From G032773895 sp965248935 (lineage in GTDB: Bacteria > Pseudomonadota > Gammaproteobacteria > Pseudomonadales > Cellvibrionaceae): 64,000 nucleotides of DNA. The stretch covers positions 2,604,001 to 2,668,000 of the forward strand of contig OZ252214.1 in assembly GCA_965248935.1 (NCBI GenBank), written 5' to 3'. Under the pieces are notes generated by a model, which saw only the letters and a program-made list of their open reading frames with translations, searched no databases and was not told the DNA's origin. Each line of letters opens with the position of its first letter. Within the stretch, counting starts at the first letter, position 1. A program made the translations under genes and the position numbers. Of this stretch, positions 25,026 to 32,502 are shown one piece after another.

Positions 25026-26323
25026 TCCAGTGAAAAGGTATCACCTGACCAGACAAGCTTATTCAACGAAGCTGAAAGTCTGGTGGAAGAAGATGAAGCC
25101 GAGACAGACCAGCACAACGACACGACGGTTAAAGCCCATCAGCGTACTCGCAAGCCACGGGTCAGCATTCCTGATGCGTACCCACGCGAAGAGTGTGTTC
25201 ACGACCTTCCAGAAGAAGAGAAAACCTGCCCGCATGACGGCAGTGTATTAAAAATGATTGGCAGTGATGATCATGAACAATTAGATATTATCCCCGCTCA
25301 AATCAAAGTGATTCGTCATCGCCGATTAAAATACGCCTGCCCTTGCTGTGATCAACACATCGTCACAGCCAAAAAACCAAAACAAGCCATTAATAAAAGT
25401 ATTGCCAGCCCTGGCTTGCTTGCGTTTGTCGCCACTCAAAAATACTGCGATGCATTACCCTTGTACCGTCAAAGTAACATGTTCAAGCGCATTGGAATCG
25501 AACTGGATCGCACCAACTTGGCCAACTGGATGATTAAGGTGGGGGAGTTAGTGCAGTCACTCATTGATCGCCTGATCGAACACTTACAGCAACAAACACT
25601 ATTACACATGGATGAAACACCCCTTCAAGTACTGGATGAACCGGGTAAGTCAGCACAAAGTAAAAGCTATATGTGGTTGATGGCTAGCGTTAGCATTATT
25701 ATCTAAAACCACTCAAGCAATGATGGTGGATGGTTATGATGGCTACGAACCGGCGTGTAACCAATACGATATTATCCGCCTTGGTCCATGCCCGCAGAAA
25801 ATTTATTGACGCTCAAAAAGCCCAACCAAAAGGGAAAATAGGCAAAGCGGATCAGGTGATTGCCTTTATTCAAGCGCTTTACCGCATCGAAGCAAAAATA
25901 AAAAAGGAGCCTCCCGAAAAACGGTATGAGATACGTCAAAAAGAGGCGATTCCGATTCTGGGAAAAATAAAGAAATGGTTGGATAAAAGCTTACTCACCA
26001 TACTCCCGTCATCAAAAATGGGGGCGGCGTTGAGGTATCTGAGTAATCAATGGGAACGTTTAACGGTGTACCTGAAAGATGGCTCGTACCCGATAGATAA
26101 TAATCCAGCGGAACGTGCTATAAGACCTTTTACGATAGGCAGAAAGAACTGGATGTTTAGCAAAAGCCAGGCGAGTGCAAATTTATACAGTCTTGTCGAA
26201 ACCGCCAAAGCCAATAGTGTCAACCCCTACGAGTATTTGAAGCATGTGTTTACAGAATTACCCAATAGGTCGAGAGAGGATGATCTAGCTGATTTATTAC
26301 CTTGGAATGTGACATTAAGCTAG
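25026..26323 (+). pseudogene. tnpC: IS66 transposase TnpC, broken
   Basis: Pieces of the IS66 DDE transposase. The first piece starts in the middle of the family N-terminus (SEKVSPDQTSLFNEAE) and includes the zinc-binding motif CPCCDQH and the first catalytic Asp in LLHMDETPL. It ends at 25706 after SYMWLMAS, where part of the gene is missing. A short out-of-phase stretch carries VDGYDGYEP (second catalytic Asp region). The last piece, 25730-26323, has VHARRKFIDA, the catalytic Glu region in NNPAERAIRPFTIGRKNWMF and the usual C-terminus. At least one deletion and one frameshift separate the pieces, so no active enzyme is made. Confidence 0.88.
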
Positions 26324-26346
26324 GGGGTAATTGGTTTGGCGTTTAC

Positions 26347-26808
26347 CCTTAAGGGCGCTCACTTGGTTTGTGTGTTTCCGAGTACGAGTATTGTGAAGAG
26401 GGTGTCTTTTGATTCTAAGCGGGCTTGGGAGGCGCTCTATTTGAAAACGGGGGTTTTTCAGGCCCGACTAGTTAATCCAAGTCAAGAACCCGCTTTTCTA
26501 CTGTCGAGGCGGTGGCGTTAAAATCATCTAACTTCACCTCTGTAAGCTGGCTACCGGAGGTACAAAATGAACGTACAAAAAAAGACCTATGTAAGTCCAT
26601 GAATTTAAAGAAAATTTTATTTGGCTGCCATGTTATAAAAAATATCCACACAAAAACTGTTGATATTTTTAAGCAAAGTTAGATACATTTTGGTTGATAA
26701 TTATACAGGTTGGAAATGTATCTAAATATGGTGGGATTTCGAGAACCCCGCGCGGTGCGGGCTGTAGAGGTGTGTTGCAGAGGTAAAAGTTTTTTCAGTT
26801 TTTGAAAA
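26347..26808. other. Intergenic region between IS66 and tRNA-derived array
   Basis: About 460 bases without a recognisable gene. It begins with the palindrome CCCTTAAGGG at the IS edge. A frame to 26521 has no family resemblance. At 26567-26602 an 11-codon peptide has a perfect ribosome-binding site. Near 26729-26761, on the minus strand, a sequence ending in CCCACCA with a GGGGTTC-like segment looks like a decayed tRNA 3' end. Just inside it, CCCGC-GCGGT-GCGGG can form a hairpin that might end transcription from the tRNA array, though it has no clear T run. Confidence 0.45.
26567..26602 (+). CDS. Possible truncated leader-like peptide
   Basis: GGAGG lies six bases before an ATG that opens MNVQKKTYVSP and then stops. 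The spacing is ideal, so it looks like the beginning of a real gene cut short. A Y-x-x-P motif after a short basic start is seen in leaders of lasso-type RiPP precursors, but 11 residues cannot establish that. Confidence 0.2.
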   Translation: MNVQKKTYVSP

Positions 26809-27584
26809 TGGTGGGCCCTCGCAGACTTGAACTGCGGACCTGCCCGTTCTTTAAGTTAGAAAGCTGAGTCGGATGCTTTAGAGCATCAAAGGTATTCTGG
26901 GAAAATGGTGGGCCCTCGCAGATTTGAACTGCGGACCTGCCCGTTCTTTAAGTTAGAAAGCTGAGTCGGATGCTTTAGAGCATCAAAGGTATTCTGGGAA
27001 AATGGTGGGCCCTCGCAGATTTGAACTGCGGACCTGCCCTTTCTTTAAGTTAGAAAGCTGAGTCGGATGCTTTAGAGCATCAAAGGTATTCTGGGAAAAT
27101 GGTGGGCCCTCGCAGATTTGAACTGCGGACCTGCCCTTTCTTTAAGTTAGAAAGCTGAGTCGGATGCTTTAGAGCATCAAAGGTATTCTGGGAAAATGGT
27201 GGGCCCTCGCAGATTTGAACTGCGGACCTGCCCTTTCTTTAAGTTAGAAAGCTGAGTCGGATGCTTTAGAGCATCAAAGGTATTCTGGGAAAATGGTGGG
27301 CCCTCGCAGATTTGAACTGCGGACCTGCCCGTTCTTTAAGTTAGAAAGCTGAGTCGGATGCTTTAGAGCATCAAAGGTATTCTGGGAAAATGGTGGGCCC
27401 TCGCAGATTTGAACTGCGGACCTGCCCGTTCTTTAAGTTAGAAAGCTGAGTCGGATGCTTTAGAGCATCAAAGGTATTCTGGGAAAATGGTGGGCCCTCG
27501 CAGATTTGAACTGCGGACCTGCCCGTTCTTTAAGTTAGAAAGCTGAGTCGGATGCTTTAGAGCATCAAAGGTATTCTGGGAAAA
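26809..27584 (-). repeat. Eight 97-bp tandem repeats derived from the adjacent tRNA
   Basis: Eight contiguous units start at 26809, 26906, 27003, 27100, 27197, 27294, 27391 and 27488; the period is exactly 97 throughout, and the true tRNA follows at 27585. In each unit the first 36 bases on the plus strand equal the 3' 36 bases of the tRNA (CCA, acceptor strand, T-arm, variable region). Then come 20 unrelated bases in place of five tRNA bases around the last anticodon position, 13 bases again identical to the tRNA, and 28 bases of linker. Units are almost identical: units 3-5 have CCCTTTC where the others have CCCGTTC, and unit 1 has one C for T in the T-loop. There are no spacers, so it is not a CRISPR. 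No long reading frame is possible. The E. coli tyrT rtT repeats are a known precedent. Confidence 0.97.
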
Positions 27585-27661
27585 TGGTGGGCCCTCGCAG
27601 ATTTGAACTGCGGACCTGCCGATTATGAGTCGGATGCTCTAACCAACTGAGCTAAGGGCCC
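27585..27661 (-). tRNA. tRNA with CAT anticodon, probably tRNA-Ile2
   Basis: A complete 77-nt tRNA with encoded CCA. It has a GGGCCCT acceptor with matching 3' strand, a D-arm GCTC...GAGC, an anticodon loop CTCATAA (CAT), and a T-arm CGCAG-TTCAAAT-CTGCG. The first pair of the anticodon stem is a T-C mismatch. The anticodon reads Met, but the sequence around it resembles the minor tRNA-Ile whose C34 is converted to lysidine more than elongator tRNA-Met; that choice is not certain. A tRNA just downstream of rpoD is also found in pseudomonads. Confidence 0.93.
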
Positions 27662-27662
27662 T

Positions 27663-27693
27663 AAATAATAAGCGGCGCATTATAATGCGCCGC
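27663..27693 (-). terminator. Terminator-like palindrome after rpoD
   Basis: A perfect 22-bp palindrome at 27672-27693 (GCGGCGCATTA and its complement), followed in the minus direction by TTATTATTTAG. It lies 20 bases after the rpoD stop and can act as the rpoD terminator. The same bases contain the tRNA promoter. Confidence 0.65.
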
Positions 27694-27707
27694 AGTCTCC
27701 TTGAAAA
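27672..27707 (-). promoter_or_regulatory. Stable-RNA promoter of the tRNA and its repeat array
   Basis: On the minus strand a perfect -10 box TATAAT (27684-27679) is followed by the discriminator GCGCC. This TATAATGCGCC combination marks stringently controlled rRNA/tRNA promoters in enterics. Seventeen bases upstream is TTTTCA (27707-27702) as a -35. Transcription would start near 27672, about 11 bases before the tRNA 5' end, and would continue into the eight repeats. Confidence 0.7.
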
Positions 27708-27713
27708 GGTCTC

Positions 27714-29537
27714 TTACTCGGTATCGTCCAAGAATCCGCGCAAGTGATCGGATCGGGATGGATGACGCAATTTACGCAATGCTTTTGCTTCGATTTGACG
27801 GATACGTTCACGGGTCACGTCGAATTGTTTACCGACTTCTTCGAGTGTGTGGTCCGTATTCATGTCGATACCAAAGCGCATTCTAAGTACTTTCGCTTCT
27901 CGTGCAGTCAGGCCAGCCAAGACAGACTTGGTTGTTTCTTGTAAGCCTTGCGTAGTAGCTGAGTCCACCGGAGAAGTAATGGCCACATCTTCGATAAAGT
28001 CACCCAGGTGGGAGTCTTCATCGTCACCAATGGGTGTTTCCATCGAGATGGGTTCTTTGGCAATTTTAAGCACTTTGCGAATTTTGTCTTCGGGCATTTC
28101 CATTCGTTCGCCAAGCTCTTCAGGCGTAGGCTCACGTCCCATTTCTTGAAGCATCTGACGAGAAATACGATTGAGCTTGTTGATGGTCTCGATCATATGA
28201 ACAGGTATGCGAATAGTTCGCGCTTGGTCAGCAATGGACCGGGTAATGGCCTGACGAATCCACCAGGTGGCGTAAGTCGAGAATTTATAACCCCGGCGGT
28301 ATTCAAATTTGTCTACCGCTTTCATTAAGCCAATATTACCCTCTTGGATTAGGTCCAAGAATTGAAGCCCCCGGTTGGTATACTTTTTCGCAATCGAGAT
28401 AACAAGGCGTAGGTTTGCTTCAACCATTTCTTTTTTGGCACGTCTTGCCCTGGCTTCGCCAATAGACATACGACGGTTAATCTCTTTAACGGTTGATAGG
28501 TCCAGGCCCGTTTCTTTCTCTATTTGTGCGAGTTTGCGCTGGCAGCGGAAGATTTCTTCTTGTAAGCCTCGAAGTGAGTCTGAATAGTCACGTTTCTTTT
28601 TAATTATTTCTGGAATCCAGGTCTCGTTGGTTTCGTTACCGGGGAATTCTTTCATAAAGGTTTTACGTGGCATTCCCGCTAGGCGAACGCAGGTACGTAA
28701 GATGGTTCTCTCTTCGATACGAACCCTTTCTAGTACGACTCGAACATAGGTATAGATAGGGTCAAACTGACGAGGAGGAAGTTTAAAGTATTTGAATACT
28801 TCACCCATGCTTTCCATGGCTGCGTTGGCTTCTTTGCTTTCACGGCCATGCTTGCCAACGATAGTATTGGCGTTTTTAAGGGCGGCTCGCAGCTCGTCGA
28901 AACGCTCTTTTGCGTATTCGGGGTCTATGCCGCCAGGGTTTTCATCTTCATCATCACTATCGTCTTTATCGTCTTTATCGTCTTTCGCAGTAATCGGTGT
29001 GGCGGCAGCAACAGTATCTGTTGGGTCCAGCCAGCCACTAACCACGTCGTTGAGACGGCGCTCTTCTTTTTCTACGAGGTCATATTCATCCATGAGTTTT
29101 TGCACGGCGTCTGGCCAAAAAGCGAGAGCATGCATAAGCTCCCGAAGCCCTTCTTCGATGCGTTTTGCAATCGCAATTTCGCCTTCCCGAGTAAGAAGCT
29201 CTACCGTACCCATTTCACGCATGTACATGCGCACTGGGTCAGTGGTGCGACCTGCTTCAGTTTCAACTGCCGCAAGGGCCGCTGCTGCTTCAGCCGCCGC
29301 TATTTCGTCTGGCGTGGCTTCGCCATCGGTCATTAGAAGTTCGTCTGCATCGGGCGCAACTTCGTATACCCGAATACCCATGTCGTTAATCATTTGGATG
29401 ATGTCTTCGACTTGATCTGGGTCTGAGATGTCATCTGGTAGGTGGTCGTTTACTTCGTCGTATGTCAGGTAGCCTTGTTCACGGCCGCGATTGATCAATT
29501 CTTTAATACGAGATTGCTTTTGGGCCTGTTCGCTCAT
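27714..29537 (-). CDS. rpoD: RNA polymerase primary sigma factor RpoD (sigma-70)
   Basis: A 607-residue housekeeping sigma factor. Region 1.1 is at about residues 1-70, region 1.2 near 95-130, and an acidic non-conserved region around 170-260. Region 2 is at about 370-445, with the -10-recognising YKFSTYATWWIRQAI at 417-431. Region 3 follows, and region 4 at about 540-600, with the -35-recognising VTRERIRQIEAKALRKL. Length and order match gammaproteobacterial RpoD. Residues 185-199 form a pure Asp/Lys/Glu/Ser linker made by a 9-bp DNA repeat (28941-28985). It lies downstream of dnaG, as in the classical macromolecular-synthesis operon. Confidence 0.98.
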   Translation of the reverse strand: MSEQAQKQSRIKELINRGREQGYLTYDEVNDHLPDDISDPDQVEDIIQMINDMGIRVYEVAPDADELLMTDGEATPDEIAAAEAAAALAAVETEAGRTTDPVRMYMREMGTVELLTREGEIAIAKRIEEGLRELMHALAFWPDAVQKLMDEYDLVEKEERRLNDVVSGWLDPTDTVAAATPITAKDDKDDKDDSDDEDENPGGIDPEYAKERFDELRAALKNANTIVGKHGRESKEANAAMESMGEVFKYFKLPPRQFDPIYTYVRVVLERVRIEERTILRTCVRLAGMPRKTFMKEFPGNETNETWIPEIIKKKRDYSDSLRGLQEEIFRCQRKLAQIEKETGLDLSTVKEINRRMSIGEARARRAKKEMVEANLRLVISIAKKYTNRGLQFLDLIQEGNIGLMKAVDKFEYRRGYKFSTYATWWIRQAITRSIADQARTIRIPVHMIETINKLNRISRQMLQEMGREPTPEELGERMEMPEDKIRKVLKIAKEPISMETPIGDDEDSHLGDFIEDVAITSPVDSATTQGLQETTKSVLAGLTAREAKVLRMRFGIDMNTDHTLEEVGKQFDVTRERIRQIEAKALRKLRHPSRSDHLRGFLDDTE

Positions 29538-29673
29538 TCAGGTTCCTGTCGCAAGGAGATAAAAATACTGGGGAAGGGGACCTTTCGATCTAACCCAACT
29601 TATGCCATGCATTAGTTGGCTCCCCCGAAGAAGCCGGCAATTATAGCGATATATGGGAGCCGTAGCTATAGGG

Positions 29674-31572
29674 TCAACTTTTTTTGTGATTGTTAAAGGC
29701 AGAAATTAGCTCAATTAGGCGATTTTTTTGTTCTTTGGTAAGGTTTTGTAGCCCCAAAGATTTGAGTTGATTGATTTCCGCTTCTATTTTGCTGTTTTTC
29801 TTTTGGCGGTTTATTTTTTGAAGGGCGTTAGTGAGTTCTTGTTTGGTATTGTAGTTTTTGACAGATTTTGCGCTGTTAAGCAGTTGTTGGCTGGCTACTA
29901 GTTGAGCAAGTTTCTGTTGCTGTTCGATACCAAATTTGCCGCCCCAGTACCCTAGTATGTTGTTGAAGTTGGCGCTGGGACGTTTTTTTAGGTAGCTAAG
30001 TAGCTCTGCTAGCTGTTGTAGATCTGAGGGGTCATCTTTGTCTACTTGCTCAATAAAAGGTTGGGTGTTTATGTTGTCAAGCAGTTCGGGGTGTTCCAGT
30101 ACTAGGCTTGTTGCAGCAATAACTGGGGTAAGTGTGACACGGGACTCTTTTTTTCTTGGAGGGTATTTGCTGGAAGTGGTGTGTTCCAGTGGTGTGTCCT
30201 GTTGAACGTGAGGGGTGGTATCAGGGTTTTCTGTTGTTTGTAAGGTGGGTATTGCAGCGGGGACAAGGCTAATTTCTTCTTGAGTCAGTTCTTTTAGGGT
30301 TTCACTGCTCAGGCCCGTTCGCTTTGCAAGGTTGGCGAACATAAGCTCTTTAAATACCCCTTGGGGGAGCTTTTCTATAAGTGGCGCTGCGACTTTACTG
30401 AATTTGGCTCGACCATCCATTTGTTGAATATCTATCCCTTCGGCGGATGCGTCGAATAGGAATTCTTCTAATGGGGTCGCGCATTGTACCTGTGCTTTGA
30501 ATCTATCCGCGCCAATTTGGCGGACTAGGCTGTCCGGGTCTTGGCCCTCTGGCAAAAATAAGAATTTAATCTGTCGTCCGTCTTCCATTGTGGACAGGGA
30601 GTTAATTAGGGCACGTTTTGCTGCGGTTCTGCCTGCTTCATCACCATCAAAACAAAATACCACTTCATTGACATAGCGAAATGAGAGTTTTAAGTGCTCT
30701 TCCCCGCAGGCGGTGCCCAGTGTGGCGACGGCATTGGTGATATTAAATTGCGCTAATGCTATGACGTCCATATAGCCTTCAACGACCAGTAAGTTTTCTA
30801 GCTGCCGGTTTGCTTGTCGCGTTTCGTAGAGGCCGTAAAGCTCTCTGCCCTTGTGGAAGACTTCGGTTTCGGGGGAGTTGAGGTATTTAGGCTTATCGTT
30901 GCCGAGTACTCTTCCGCCAAAACCTATTGTTCGACCGCGTATGTCTCGAATGGGAAAGGTGATTCGATGGCGGAAACGGTCATAGGTACTCTGGCGTTCC
31001 TCGTTAATGACTGTCATCCCACTTTTGACCATGAGTTGTTGGTCTTCTTCGTTGGTGCCTAGGCGGTTAAGCAGGTTATCCCATCCTGGTGGGGCGTACC
31101 CAAGCCCGAAGTCTTTAGCAATGGTTCCGGTCAGCCCTCTGTTTTTCAGGTATTGGACCGGCTGTTGTTTGTTGGGGTGCGATTTGAGTTGGGTTTGATA
31201 ATAGGAGGCTGCTTTTTCAAGAATTTCATAGAGCTTTTTATTTTGGCTTTGACGAATATCCGCTTCTCGGTTTTCTTCACGAGGGACTTCCATCCCTGCG
31301 AGTTTTGCTAGGTATTCGACCGATTCCACAAACCCTTGGCGGTCGTATTCCATGACAAAGCCAACGGCATTGCCCGTGGCGCCACAGCCGAAGCAGTAGT
31401 AAAACTGTTTATCTGGGCTGACGCTAAAAGAGGGGGTCTTTTCTTCGTGAAAGGGGCAGCAGGCAGAGTAATTTTTGCCTGCTTTTTTAAGTTTTACTCG
31501 GTGATCGACAACTTCAACTATGTCCAGTCGATCAAGGAGGTCGTCAATAAAGTTCTGGGGAATTCGGCTCAT
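29674..31572 (-). CDS. dnaG: DNA primase DnaG
   Basis: A 632-residue primase that makes RNA primers at the replication fork. The N-terminal CHC2 zinc finger has C39, H42, C60 and C63. The TOPRIM catalytic core contains VVEGYMDVIAL and the metal-binding CFDGDEAGRTA. The C-terminal 200 residues are a Gln/Pro-rich linker followed by a helical domain of the DnaB-interacting type. The protein is somewhat longer than the E. coli enzyme (581), mainly in the linker. It sits between yqeY and rpoD, 90 and 136 bases away, in the conserved rpsU-yqeY-dnaG-rpoD order. Confidence 0.98.
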   Translation of the reverse strand: MSRIPQNFIDDLLDRLDIVEVVDHRVKLKKAGKNYSACCPFHEEKTPSFSVSPDKQFYYCFGCGATGNAVGFVMEYDRQGFVESVEYLAKLAGMEVPREENREADIRQSQNKKLYEILEKAASYYQTQLKSHPNKQQPVQYLKNRGLTGTIAKDFGLGYAPPGWDNLLNRLGTNEEDQQLMVKSGMTVINEERQSTYDRFRHRITFPIRDIRGRTIGFGGRVLGNDKPKYLNSPETEVFHKGRELYGLYETRQANRQLENLLVVEGYMDVIALAQFNITNAVATLGTACGEEHLKLSFRYVNEVVFCFDGDEAGRTAAKRALINSLSTMEDGRQIKFLFLPEGQDPDSLVRQIGADRFKAQVQCATPLEEFLFDASAEGIDIQQMDGRAKFSKVAAPLIEKLPQGVFKELMFANLAKRTGLSSETLKELTQEEISLVPAAIPTLQTTENPDTTPHVQQDTPLEHTTSSKYPPRKKESRVTLTPVIAATSLVLEHPELLDNINTQPFIEQVDKDDPSDLQQLAELLSYLKKRPSANFNNILGYWGGKFGIEQQQKLAQLVASQQLLNSAKSVKNYNTKQELTNALQKINRQKKNSKIEAEINQLKSLGLQNLTKEQKNRLIELISAFNNHKKS

Positions 31573-31662
31573 AGGGCTGAGAGTGTAAGGCTCTCTGCTA
31601 GTCCGCGAAAGTTAAATTGGGTTAAGAAAGTTAAATTGGTTAAAAAGGTGGGTGACTTGGTA

Positions 31663-32112
31663 TTAAGGAAGCAGTGCTTTAACGTGTTGACTGACTTCAC
31701 CCATGTCGGCTTTACCCTGCACCTGGGGTTTGACTATGCCCATCACCTTGCCCATATCGCGCATACTTTCTGCACCTGTGGAGGCGATAGCATCTTGTAT
31801 AAGCTGGGTAATTTCTGCTTGCGAAAGCGCGGCGGGAAGGAATTCTTGGATAATCAGCATCTCAGTGCTTTCGGTATCCGCTAAGTCTTGGCGATTGGCT
31901 TCAGTGTATTGCGCACAGGAGTCTTTGCGTTGTTTTACCTGTTTATCAAGTATGGCCAGTACGCGCGCATCGTCTAGCTCGATGCGCTCATCCACTTCGA
32001 CTTTCTTGAATTCAGACATAAGGTTGCGCAAAACGCCAAGACGGTTTTTGTCTTTAGCGCGCATTGCAACTTTGATTGAAGAGGCTATTTGAGCCTTAAT
32101 TTCACTAGACAT
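31663..32112 (-). CDS. yqeY: GatB/YqeY domain protein
   Basis: A 149-residue protein of the GatB/YqeY family, homologous to the tRNA-binding C-terminal domain of the amidotransferase subunit GatB. Characteristic parts are MRAKDKNRLGVLRNLMSEFK near the N-terminus, the ILDKQVKQRKDS helix and the LSQAEITQLI ... GAESMRDMGKVMGIVKP region. Its exact role is unknown, although interaction with tRNA or tRNA-modifying machinery is assumed for the family. It lies between rpsU and dnaG, as in pseudomonads. Confidence 0.95.
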   Translation of the reverse strand: MSSEIKAQIASSIKVAMRAKDKNRLGVLRNLMSEFKKVEVDERIELDDARVLAILDKQVKQRKDSCAQYTEANRQDLADTESTEMLIIQEFLPAALSQAEITQLIQDAIASTGAESMRDMGKVMGIVKPQVQGKADMGEVSQHVKALLP

Positions 32113-32155
32113 ATTTCTGCTCGACAGAAAATGGCAATATTAATAAGGTGAGGTA

Positions 32156-32371
32156 TTAATATAGACGCTGAAACTTTCGGGTTTCACGAGACACTTTTTT
32201 AGCGTGACGCTTAACAGCCGCAGCGGCTTTACGCTTACGAACTGAGGTTGGTTTCTCGTAGAATTCGCGGCGACGAACTTCTGCTAGAACACCGGCTTTT
32301 TCACAAGAACGCTTAAAGCGACGAAGCGCTACGTCAAATGGCTCGTTTTCTTTCAGTTTTACTGAAGGCAT
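32156..32371 (-). CDS. rpsU: 30S ribosomal protein S21
   Basis: A 71-residue, very basic small-subunit protein. The sequence is typical throughout: MPSVKLKENEPFDVALRRFK, then SCEKAGVLAEVRRREFYEKPT, and a Lys/Arg-rich C-terminus. Full family length. It is the first gene of the rpsU-yqeY-dnaG-rpoD set on the minus strand and coordinates translation initiation with replication and transcription genes. An inverted repeat lies 34 bases upstream. Confidence 0.98.
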   Translation of the reverse strand: MPSVKLKENEPFDVALRRFKRSCEKAGVLAEVRRREFYEKPTSVRKRKAAAAVKRHAKKVSRETRKFQRLY

Positions 32372-32404
32372 ATTTCTACCTGTATGGTCTTTTGTCAGTC
32401 GTTT

Positions 32405-32432
32405 GTTTGGTTGAAGTTCCCTTCAATCAAAC
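32405..32432 (-). promoter_or_regulatory. Inverted repeat upstream of rpsU
   Basis: Twelve-base arms (GTTTGGTTGAAG and CTTCAATCAAAC, one G-T wobble) around TTCC. It lies between the upstream solute-binding-like gene and rpsU. No T run follows in the minus direction, so it is more likely a leader hairpin or operator of the rpsU operon than a plain terminator. Confidence 0.45.
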
Positions 32433-32502
32433 GGGTATTTTCAGGGTGCGCAATTCTATACGTATTTGATTGTAGCCGCAAGCGGAGAAGGGCGCTGTGT
32501 TT

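Larger units (their letters stand above)
24549..26346. mobile_element. Internally deleted IS66-family insertion sequence
   Basis: A 1798-bp element bounded by perfect 26-bp inverted repeats (24549-24574 and 26321-26346) that begin with GTAA, as IS66 ends do. Inside, in order, are an intact tnpA-like gene, the first 36 codons of tnpB and a tnpC that has lost its N-terminus and an internal stretch. IS66 elements are normally about 2.5 kb, so some 0.7 kb is missing. The 8-bp target duplication expected for this family is not seen (GATTCAAA on the left, CCTTAAGG on the right), which suggests rearrangement after insertion. The element cannot move on its own. Confidence 0.92.

Noticed and set aside
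24913..25251. A 112-residue novel protein starting at the tnpB start
   Set aside because: Only the first 36 residues are TnpB; the rest is tnpC sequence read in the wrong frame after a deletion.
26809..27584. CRISPR array
   Set aside because: The repeats are contiguous with a fixed 97-bp period and no variable spacers; every unit is tRNA-derived, and no cas genes are near.
28792..29415. Long open frame antisense to rpoD (207 codons)
   Set aside because: It is a shadow of the strongly conserved rpoD frame; its translation is low-complexity Ser/Ala/Arg and it has no ribosome-binding site.
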